Origin: Holacanthus passer
Taxonomy: Eukaryota > Chordata > Actinopteri > Pomacanthidae
NCBI GenBank assembly: GCA_025331565.1
Contig: JAFREQ010000024.1
Location: forward strand, 3,623,501-3,687,500
Reading direction: 5' to 3'
DNA length: 64,000 bases
The notes under the pieces are model-generated. The model ran no database searches, was not told where the DNA came from, and saw nothing but the letters and a program-made list of their open reading frames with translations. Both the position numbers and the translations under genes were made by a program. Shown here in pieces: positions 12,001 to 21,700 of the stretch; the stretch's first letter is position 1; each line of letters starts with the position of its first letter.

Positions 12001-14809
12001 ACACTGGGATTCTCACATGTCTGCATGTAAATGTATTCACACATCTAGCACTAACGGTATTGCAATTCTTATTTCACAGAGGGAAGAAATCATCAAAATA
12101 GTGAGATCCATCTGCAGTAAGTAATGAGAAACTCACTTTTTGAATGTTCGTTGATCCTTTATGGAACCTGACTCTGTCTCTTGCTCTGTTTCATCAGGTT
12201 GTGGAGTGGCATGCCGTCAAACCCCCCTGGAGCTCGTCTTTGTGATCGACAGCTCTGAGAGCGTTGGGCCCGACAACTTCAATGTGATCAAAGACTTTGT
12301 GAACGCCCTGATCGACCGGGCCTCGGTCAGCAGGGACACCACTCGGGTGGGTGTGGTCCTTTACAGCCACATCAACATGGTGGTGGTCAGCCTCAGACAG
12401 GAAGCCACTCGGGATGAGATCAAGTCTGCCGTGCGCTCCATGACCTACCTGGGCGAGGGGACGTTCACGGGCAGCGCCATCCAACAGGCCAACCAGGTGT
12501 TCAAGGCGGCGCGGGCAGGTGTGAGGAAGGTGGCCATCATCATCACAGACGGTCAGGCTGATAAAAGAGACGTGGTCAGTCTGGAGAGCGCAGTGTCAGA
12601 AGCTCAAGGAAGTAACATCGAGATGTTCGTGATCGGGGTGGTGAACGAGAGCGACCCTCTGTACGAGGACTTCAAGAGGGAGCTCAACCTCATGGCCTCT
12701 GACCCCGACAGGGACCACGTGTACCTGATTGATGAATTCAAAACACTTCCAGGTGAGACAGACATGATTATACACATTGAAGGGTTAGTTCACCCAAATT
12801 ACCCAAACAGTATCATGCAGATGGTTTTGGTTTTATTTGCCCATCAAGTGGTTGAAAGTAACTAACTACATTTACTCAAGTACAATTCTGAGGTACTTGT
12901 ACTTTACTTGATTAATTTACCTTCACCTTCATTATATCAAGTTGGAGGCATATTAAAACCAAAACTGTCTGCACTGCAAGATTCTCCTAATGGTAAAAGT
13001 AAAGAAACTATTTTATTTGCTTTAACTGCACTAAGGTTTTAATGTAAAGTACTGGAAGACAATCCATTTCCCACTAACTATGAGTCCACAGTTTCATTCT
13101 ATATGCCCACGAGTTAATTTCATGTTTCAAATATGACCACAGAAATGAGCAATTTTGAGACATGAACCAAAAACTTCCTTAACGGCATTGAGGGATAAAT
13201 CTTGGCTCATGAATGATGCATAAACCTTCACAGAAAACAAATTTAATTTTCTCCACCTGCACTAAAAAGACAAGAAATTTTAAACAATTTCTTCTGCTGA
13301 CACTTGGTGGCAACAAAGAGCAACGGTCTGGATAAGGTGCACCACTTCATCCTCAACACACTCTGGGCATGAATGAGGGAAAGCACACAGCTTGGATGTG
13401 AGTCTGAGAAAATCAATGTACAACTATCTACAACCATGACGCTATTGAGCAAGACCCCAAACTGCTCACATTCAATCTGTGGCAGTACTGGGAAACTTCT
13501 AACATGAATATGAAGCTTGATGATGTGCCATATGCATGTAAACTATACTGAGCAGTATATGACTGTGTATTTACTGTTCAGTTCTCTGGTCTTTCAGCTC
13601 TGGAGAGGAAACTGCTGAGTCGTATCTGTGAGGACGGAGAGAGACATTTGTTCAGCTCCGTCCCGAGCTCCAGACTGCCTCCAGGAATCCCTGAGGTCTC
13701 CAGCAACGTTCGAGAACCTCCGTACAGAACCGACACAGACACACCCACCTTCACAGGGGACTTCAGGAGAGTTCAGATGGTGGTGAGGAGAACAGATCTG
13801 TCATTATTCTACCTCCAACGTTTTAACATGTCTCTGTAAAATCATCCGAAAACCTTGTGGCATGACTCAATGTCAATGTCAGTCTGTTGGTCGGTTCACT
13901 GCTTTGGTCCAAACTGAAATATCTCAATGACTGTTGTCATGTCAGATATTCATGGTCCCCAGAGGATTTAAATGTCTCAACATTTACTAGAAAAATTGTC
14001 CAAAACACCAAATGTTTTTCATGGAAGTGACAAAATAAGGTTTCTTACTTGCTTTCCTAGATGTCAACCACATCTTGCAGTTTTCATATATTAACTGGAG
14101 CTTGTTCTGGTCTTATAACATGAAATCTTACCTGGATAAATGAAGGTAGATTAAAGATTCTCTGCTCTGTTACAGCCCGGCCCTCCAGCATCGTACACGG
14201 ACAGAGAACCCATCGCTCCACAGAGACCCAAGACCGAAGACAGACCCTCAGAGATTCAGAGGTTTCCACTCTTCGACAGGGAGCCCTTCAGACCCGTGAC
14301 AGAGTTCATCCCACGGTTTGACGTCAAGGACCCCACAAACCGTATGGTGATGACGGGAGCCATCGGGCCGGCCGGTCCCACTCTGAGGGCCCCGTCAGAG
14401 GTGAGGACACCGTCACCGACACTGCCGCCGACCCCGACACTGCAGCCTTCAGACATCCAGGAATCAGGTAACTGATGAGAGTTTGCAGGAGAGATAGCAG
14501 GATGGAAAAATGAGTGTTACAATGACTGTAATAACTTTGGTCACCCCCTGACTTCCATTCGATCATCTGCTCAAAATTTAAATCTGTCCAATACCTTTAT
14601 GGCAAAACACACACATAAACTAACCGTCGTCTTCGGCAGAGCGCTGTGGCCTCCCCCTGGACCCGGGACCTTGCCGGGACTACGTGGTGAAGTGGTACTA
14701 CGACGCCACAGCCAACGCCTGCGCTCAGTTCTGGTTCGGAGGCTGTCGAGGAAACAGCAACCAGTTCGACAGCGAGAAGAGCTGCAAAGAAACTTGCGTC
14801 AAGGTCTAA
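55..14809 (+). CDS. col28a1: Collagen type XXVIII alpha-1-like chain (VWA-collagen-VWA-Kunitz), 34 coding exons
   Basis: A secreted extracellular-matrix collagen of the VWA-containing class. The joined exons keep frame throughout and give about 1197 aa (human COL28A1 is about 1125). Order: signal peptide (55-196), VWA1 (1020-1585), short linker (2477-2497), Gly-X-Y region of 542 residues (2591-11757), linker (12080-12116), VWA2 (12198-12752), Pro-rich tail (13598-13782, 14176-14467) and a Kunitz domain (14640-14809, stop TAA 14807-14809). Collagen exons: 2591-2650, 2750-2803, 2888-2932, 3017-3043, 3133-3177, 3257-3301, 4605-4658, 6291-6359, 6489-6557, 7478-7546, 8086-8154, 8269-8337, 8455-8523, 9007-9075, 9405-9476, 9553-9621, 9794-9865, 10021-10089, 10176-10244, 10323-10391, 10484-10552, 10759-10827, 10937-11005, 11317-11385, 11544-11624, 11722-11757. 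An acceptor-like TAG at 51-53 suggests a 5' UTR exon to the left. Teleosts have several col28 paralogues, so the a1/a2 and a/b assignment is unsure. Confidence 0.88.
1020..1585 (+). CDS. col28a1: col28 exon 2: N-terminal von Willebrand factor A domain
   Basis: A single 566-nt exon encodes the whole first VWA domain, beginning just after the start of the mature chain. The metal-ion-dependent adhesion site looks complete: DSSES on the first strand (DxSxS), a Thr in the GHGTYTT loop, and Asp in MTDGVDH. VWA domains in collagens VI and XXVIII mediate protein-protein contacts in the matrix. It is flanked by AG at 1018-1019 and GT at 1586, and the phase matches both neighbours. Confidence 0.9.
3537..3880 (+). 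repeat. Teleost dispersed repeat, family B (TGAAATATCTCAACAACT type)
   Basis: In a col28 intron. It contains hallmark segments TGAAATATCTCAACAACT, GTTGGATGGAT and GGTAAACATTATACTTGCC in the expected order. I recognise this as an abundant interspersed teleost element without coding capacity; its class is not something I can assign here. Confidence 0.65.
6690..7160 (-). repeat. Teleost dispersed repeat, family A (AAGTACATTTACTCAAGTAC type)
   Basis: Read on -, it shows CATTTACACAAGTACTGCAC, TTAAGTA and TTTTATACTTCTACTCCACG, typical of a very common percomorph interspersed repeat. It sits in a col28 intron. Confidence 0.6.
9125..9285 (+). repeat. Teleost dispersed repeat, family C (GACATTTTGGGAAATA type)
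   Basis: Contains TTTGACATTTTGGGAAATAT, TTAGATGAGAAGATTGATAC and CACTCTCATGTCTGTGTACT in the order found in a common teleost interspersed element. In a col28 intron. Confidence 0.6.
12198..12752 (+). CDS. col28a1: col28 exon 31: second von Willebrand factor A domain
   Basis: This 555-nt exon encodes the C-terminal VWA domain, again with an intact adhesion site: DSSES, GEGTFTG and ITDGQAD. It is preceded by a short non-collagenous linker exon (12080-12116) containing a Cys, and another Cys pair opens the domain. That layout, a second VWA directly after the helix, is the collagen XXVIII arrangement. Confidence 0.9.
12849..12990 (+). repeat. Teleost dispersed repeat, family A
   Basis: Begins GGTTGAAAGTAACTAACTAC, then TTTACTCAAGTAC and TGAGGTACTTGTACTTTAC. 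It lies directly after the second VWA exon of col28. Confidence 0.65.
13890..13985 (+). repeat. Teleost dispersed repeat, family B, fragment
   Basis: Intronic fragment matching the 5' part of the family: TTTGGTCCAAACTGAAATAT, then ATTCATGGTCCCCAGAGGAT. The next fragment lies about 535 bp downstream in the same orientation. Confidence 0.6.
14522..14600 (+). repeat. Teleost dispersed repeat, family B, fragment before the Kunitz exon
   Basis: Matches the middle of the family: GTAATAACTTTGGTCACCCC, then CTCAAAATTTAAATCTGTCC. It ends about 40 nt before the last col28 exon, so part of the branch-point region may derive from it. Confidence 0.6.
14640..14809 (+). CDS. col28a1: col28 last exon: Kunitz/BPTI domain
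   Basis: The terminal coding exon encodes one Kunitz inhibitor domain. Its six cysteines are spaced 8-15-7-12-3, exactly the BPTI pattern. The P1 position after the second Cys (GPCRD) is Arg, which in this family favours trypsin-like proteases; whether it inhibits anything is inference. The chain ends two codons after the last Cys with TAA. Not every collagen XXVIII paralogue keeps this domain, so its presence argues for the full-length type. Confidence 0.92.
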
Positions 14810-15793
14810 CACACGCACACGTCTGCAGCCATGAACATACGTGTTGTAAATGCTCGGAAAACATTTTGTCGTGACTTCACGCCATGAAGTTCACTTCAAC
14901 TTCAGTGACTTAGTATTTTACTTGTAGCTACTTTGACATGGATAAAAATAAATTGTTCAGTAGGCTAAATGCTATTAAATGTGTTTTTTTCCTGTTGGCC
15001 AGAGGGATTTGTGTATTAATTGTGTAAATCAAGCCAAACTCATGCAGAGAAAATGATGTCTGTGATGTGACTTACACTGTTGAACAGTTCTGTTAAAAAT
15101 AAAACTGACTTTGTAACCACTAACATTTCTATTCAGAAATAGTAACCATCATGTATGATTCAATGGTGTATTTTTCTACTTTATGTCTTTTTATGTTTTT
15201 TAATACTGTGAAATGTCATTCAAGAAAAAAAACAAATAAACTTATAATTTCATGCATTGTAGGTCGAATGCTCTTATTGTAAGTCAACGGAGGAAATCGC
15301 TGGTGCTGTCAATTTAAACTGGATCATTTTCTGCAGCTTGAAAAACAGCAGATCTGCTGTTGCTGAAGTTATGATTAATCACCTGCCAACAGGAAAATGA
15401 CTCATTGAGAAACACTTTCTTCACCCCAGAGTCTCAAGCTGGACATGATGACATGTAATTAGTGAGGAGAGGCTGCTCTCAGAACAATGCATCTTCATAT
15501 GGAGGATCTATTTAGCTGTAAAGGCTTCTTCTTCTTGACTTCAGGGGAACTTGAGAAGTTTTTTCTTGAGAAAAATGCAAATGTGGTCGGTGATATTTTG
15601 CATCAACGCTACCGTCAGTGCAGTTTTAACGGTTACTTCCTGTCTGTGCAAGTTAATGAAAGAGGAGCAAGAATAACAGGTGCAATCACAGGAATCAGTA
15701 GGAAAATAGAAATTTAATCTTTGGCTTGATTGTACATTCAGTCACAATAATCAATTCACATCAATATTCAAGTTGTAGAGTTCTGTAGTGGCC
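14810..15793. other. Convergent intergenic/3' UTR region between col28 and the PNGase F-like gene
   Basis: AT-rich and without convincing coding sequence. On + there are three AATAAA signals that could end the col28 transcript (14947-14952, 15098-15103, 15235-15240). On -, an ATTAAA at 15718-15713, about 75 nt after the stop of the opposite gene, could serve that gene. An open frame at 15487-15717 has no recognisable similarity and no splice-site support. Confidence 0.6.
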
Positions 15794-18700
15794 TCATTTG
15801 TAAAAGACAAGAAGAGACGTCATGATGATGTATCCAGGATCCTTGGCTGGGTTAGGATCCGTCCCGTTGAACAAGCCAAAGTAGACAACAGTGTTGGACC
15901 CGCTCATGTCCAGCTGAAAGAGGACAGAAACACACACACCGTATTAAAGACTCAGATGAAAATCAACCCAACGCCACGCCTGAGCGTTTCTGCCTTGGAA
16001 CTGGAAGTGTACCAATGATTCAGAAACACATACTCTGACAGTCAAGGTTTCATACGTCACATACCTGTTTTTGGGGAAATGGCAAACCTTCATGTTCGAC
16101 CAAAGGAACTGAAAATACGAAAGCCAAACTCCAGAGAAAAGCTTTTTTTCCGTTTTACAAAACTTATATTGAAGCCCAACGCTGTTCCATCAGTGAGTGT
16201 TGAACCTTGTTGCATCCTCGCTTGTGAATGACTGAGCCTTTCCAGGATGAACCTTTCATACCCAATCATGATACTATCACCTGTTACCAATGAACCTGTT
16301 TACCTGTGGAAGGATCCAAACAGGTGTTTTTGGATCAGTCCACAACTTTCACAGTCTTTTGTTGCTCCTTGTTAGAAATATGTTGCTGCCATCAAATTCA
16401 GAATAAGCAGATATTTACAAAAATCAATGAAGCTGATGATCAAACATTAAATATATTGTCTTTGTGCTGTCTGACATAATTACAAATCATTTCTACACAT
16501 AACAACCTTAAATATGGCTGCTTGCAGCTGTTGTATTTCACACATGCTACAGTATCTGTTCATTATTTGGGTAAACTAAAAATCCTAAACCATTAAACAT
16601 TACTATGTGCAACATGCGGTCGTGTATTTTTACAGTTCCAATCCAGGAGAAAATCTGATCTCGAGACTGACACATGACTGCTGAGAACACGAGAGCACTC
16701 CAGGAAGGAACAAGTCAGGAGTTTACATGATTATATCAAGAGTCTTTATGGTCAATAACTCACTTCAGAATAATTAAGTGCTTCTTAATTCTAATGGGCT
16801 TACGTCAAATGTTTTACTTCAGTATGACCTTGATTTAGTTCTTGGGAATCTACTGGAGGAAGAGAGGCTCGCTGGGCTTTGAACTAAACTTCAATAAACT
16901 TATAACCTTAATATGTAAAAATCTCAAACTGGCAACTCAATAAGATGTAAACACAGCACTGACACATTATCACCTTATAAAGTCGTGTTTCAGATGAATG
17001 CAGCTTAAAATGAGGTTGATGAGATCAGTGAGCGTGAAGCAGAACAGTAAAATAGCGAAACACTATCAACTAAAACAATGAGCTGAAAGATGCTAAAATG
17101 TTCTACGGAGCTGAAGGGAACTGTAGAATCTGGTGATAATTCTTCATCACTATAAACTAATTATTTCATATTACACACAGTCATTTAATTTATTGTTAAA
17201 TAATACATTTTTATAATAATTTTTTACAATATAATTTTTATATAATATTGTTAAATATTGATGGATGCAGCTTCAAACAGCAGCTACTGTAGATAAAATG
17301 GTTTGAGACTGACGATGACCCCACTGTGGGACGAATAAAGGTTTATCTCATCTCATGACGCTTGGGGTCGTACCTGTTTGGTGATATCGACCCTCCAGGG
17401 GTTGACCTGTAGTCCATCACACCAGCCTCCTCGCCCGTACAGCCACGTGCCGTGTTCGTTTGGTACAGCGCCCTCTTTCACCCTCGTGGTGCAGCCCAGA
17501 GGTGTTCCTGATGGGTGCAGATACGTCATATGAAAAAAACAGCTCTGCAACCCTCGAATGTTGATTTAGAATTTGAATGTTAACGTTATGCATGAAGCTT
17601 GAAGCTCAAACTATTCATACAGCCACAGTTGTTTTGTCCACTACTGTACCTCCAGTAAATTCCTCACCTGCAGAATCAAATACGAGAGTGTTGTTGAAGA
17701 CAGCGTTGAACAGGAAGTGGTGGGAGGTGACACAGAACTCGCCACAGCTGTTGTCGTCGCTGCCGTGAGCCGTGATGACGGCGTAGAGCTCGACCTGGAA
17801 ACAGACAGACAGCCGCTGAGGTGAGACAGACAGACAGGAAGGGACTTGAAGGGTTAATGGTCAGAGTCACGTCTGTTACCTTCTTGGTTGATGTTGGGAC
17901 GGAGAATTTGATTGGCTGGAACCCCTTGTTGTAGTTTTTGTCAAAGGTTCCTCCGTTGTACAGAGGCATTACTCTGAAGGGGTGGAGGTCCTCGTCACCA
18001 TTAACTGTGGTGAAATGAAAATATTCCCATAGTAATGACTAGACAAAAGAAAACATTGAAGAGTCATGTGATGTAAATAAAATGAATGTGAGCAAACATG
18101 GTAACACAGAAAACTTTTGGGATTTGAATTGCTGCTCAGACAAAACAATTTAATCCATCAACTTGGACTTTGGGAAATTGTGATGGACATTTTTTTTCTG
18201 GCATATTAAAAAGCGAAATGATCAACATTTTAAATCACCAGTGAAAATAACCATCAGCTGAATCCCTACATGGAAATGCTCACACTAATAATTTAGGCAT
18301 AAACTGTGATGTTCTGATCAATATATATATAAATCAATAAAAATATCCATCATCAGTAAAAATAAAAGTTTAAATGGCTAATTTAGTGTTGGTTGAGCTA
18401 ATAAGGTGAAATTTGTTAGATTGGTTACTTTTTGTTTTTTAATGCATTTACTTTCACTTTCACAATTGTTTATATTCAGAGCTTTTAGCTCAGTTTAGAC
18501 CATTGTACATTTTGAAATTGGTGTTTTAATGTTTTAGTAATAAACAAACAAGTACTGTAATATTATTTGGCAAAAAATATGCACATGTTCAAATTTCATG
18601 ACAAAATGAGCTTCATAATTACTTAATAATACTTAATAAAAAGCACATGACAGCAAGACTGAAGAAAACAAATCCAGTCTCTAATCATGTCCAGCAGGCT

Positions 18701-21700
18701 CCTGTTTATCTCTTCTGTGTCCTAATAATACAGACTGTGTTTTTTCATAAGAAAATTGGGTCAAAATATTTCCTGGAACTAAAAGCTTTGTCTCTGCAGT
18801 GGGTGTCATTTTTATCCACATATGTTCCAGTAATGTTTTACAGACTGACTGTTCCTTCCTGCAGAGAGATTCCTGCTGTCTGCTTTTCAAAAAAACCTCC
18901 AGTCAGAGAAAATGGACAGAAAATGTTGTGGAGTGACGTCATTCATGTTGCAGCTCTTCATCCTCACAGTGGGAGAGTCCAGATCTGAGCATGAAGGTTT
19001 CTCTGAACTGTTACGCCACGAATCGGAGCAATGATACTGCTGAGGTGGGTTGTATGGAAAACTAACATCCTGTCTGAGGTGTGTCATATCATATTGTTCA
19101 TTATCAATCAATGTAGCTTCAGTGTTATCACAGTTTATACCTGTCTGATTGCTGATACTGAACCTCAGGTTGAGGGAGGTGACCCACGGCATCGCCCAGG
19201 GCACCGTCTTCATGGTCAACGTGCATTTGTTGCCGTCCAGCAGGGGGAGCAGAGGGGACACGTCCGTCAGCCAGCGACCAGTACCTCTGCAAAATAACAC
19301 GTCAGGTTAAATAACGGGATTCTCACAGCTCAGAATGAAGCATGTGCAACGTAAAAACATGAGAGAGTATCGAGCTTCTCCTCTAACTCTCGACAAGTCT
19401 CTTCAGATCTCACTCTGGACCTGGTTCCTCTGCCTTTAACTGCCCCAGCCTCAGTTCCTCACTCTCACTAACCAGCTCACACTTCCCCTAACCAGCAGCC
19501 CATTTTCCCAGTGCCCTGCAACAAAAACCTTCTTACTTTATCCACAGCTCACCTGCGGAAGGCCGTGATCCATCGGCCCAGCTCCATGTTGCAGTACGGA
19601 CCCAGACGGTCGCAGCAGATGAACAGCTGCACTGTGTGATCCCAGTGAGCGCAGGTCGAGTCTCTCTTGCCGGGACACGACAGGGACGCATCGAGCTCCA
19701 GCGTGTTGAACTCCAACAATCCTGCAGAGAGACATGATGTACAAATGCAAAATGCTTGATATAGCTGGAGTCCTCATGCTGCAGTAAGAGCTCACACTGA
19801 TGCTCTAAAGGAAACTCCCTTAACTCTCCATGCTAATGTTGTAGTGCTGAACAAGGTTAGTTGTTTTGAGCCGTCTCTGTCTGGATGCTTTGGATAAAAG
19901 TGACCCATAAAATGGATTTTATCTCGAGGTTCAACCTATATCTGTTTACATTTACACAGAAAGAGTCTGTTAAATTCACTGGAGGTTTCTTTGCAGATTT
20001 CGAGTTTTACACAATCAAACGTCAGACATGTCCAAAACCAGCCTCAGGGTTTTTCCATTTGCACATTCAAACAACATTGATGATCTTAGAATACTGGTGA
20101 ATTTTGGTATGAAAAAGTGGCTACTAAGCACAACATAGTGACATTTAAACCTGCCGTCTCACACATATTGTTGATGAAATTACCTGAAGGCAGGTCGACT
20201 GTGGCCACCGCTCCTTTCTCCCCCTGCATTTGGACTTTGTCAAAAACAGGAACAACCTTTGCAGGATTTAGAAGTTTGGTCTGCAGATCTGCATAGAAGT
20301 CAAACCTGGAGACAAAGTCACACATACACGCAAAAACATACTTTTCACACATGTGGACTGTTGCTTCTGAAAAGAGCTATGATGTTTTTATACATCAAAT
20401 TCAAATACAGGATGCAAAATTTTGAAGGAAAAAGTAAATAAATGTTTGGATTGGATGAATCAGATAATGTAAGACTTTTAAGTAAAATGTAGTAGTGTCA
20501 AGTTGCAATCCTGACAATACATTCTGATTGTAGTTTGTACATTTTTTTTTTTAACCTTTTGTTGGTCACTTCCTGGTTTACTAACCTGACTATAATAAGA
20601 GACATTCAAACCAAACCCTCACCAAGTTCCCCTTCAGGGAATCCCCACCACCATCTGTGCAGATCTACTATTCTCAGAATCAAAATCAGTTTTAACGGTC
20701 CAGTACATACGAGAAATCTGACCCCGGGTTTTAGTTGCGCTCAGCATACTTGCACATATTACTTGACACACTAGAGTCTACTCATCCCTTCAGACCTTCA
20801 CTGTGTTCTTACCACTGTGCCTGCCAGTTGACGAAGCTGAATGAGGGGTAAAGGAACCAGCCCATCTCAGCCAGTGCCCCCTGTTGGTCAATGCTGAAGA
20901 AGAAGTTTGGGGACGGGGTGAACTGGAAGGACACATACAGCACTTGTCCAGACCTACGAAACCAGAATGAGATCAGAACATGAAACAAGATGTCAATTTT
21001 AAACAGGATGGCACAAAATTTAAAAAATGTAAAGTGATTCTAATGAGATCAAACAATCTTAATTAACCAATAATTACACCTATAAAATCAGATGCTCTGT
21101 TCTTTAGAGACATGGAATGATGAATCACAGGAGATGTCATATTTTGGAAACATTATTTAAAGTCAGCAGTGCAACCACAGAGGAAGCAAAGAGGCTTTTG
21201 AGGATCAGTACCATAACCTTCAAAGTGTTCAGTTAATCTGCATACAAGGATGTTGAGCATCAAAGTGCGTATGTGATGATCTTACTGGAGCCCCTGAGAG
21301 ACTGAAGGCTCCAGGTGCACCATGGCAGCGGGGATGCTCAGCGTCGTGTTGCATTCGTCCTCGACGCAGTTCATGTCCTGCAGCGGGTTACCAGGAAGAG
21401 CGTAGACAAGGACACCGGAGGCGTTGGATTTAGCCATGTTCTGCACCTGGAAGGAAGCACAGCACATCCACTGTTGATGCATTCATTTGAAATTAAAATG
21501 GACATTGCAGATCATGACTGTCTCGAGTCAAAGGAGAGCTCTGCAAACTGAACCAAAAGATTCCAAAATATCTAATAACAATGACCAACATTTGCAAAAC
21601 GGTCCATTGATTTCACGCTCCAACATGCTTTAAAACACTTGTTTGCTTCTTTAGGCTTTGATGATCTCTTTTGTAAAGATAACTTACTGTATATTATGTA

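Noticed and set aside
15487..15717. Possible small gene between col28 and the PNGase-like gene
   Set aside because: No recognisable domain, no splice or Kozak support; sits in the convergent 3' region.
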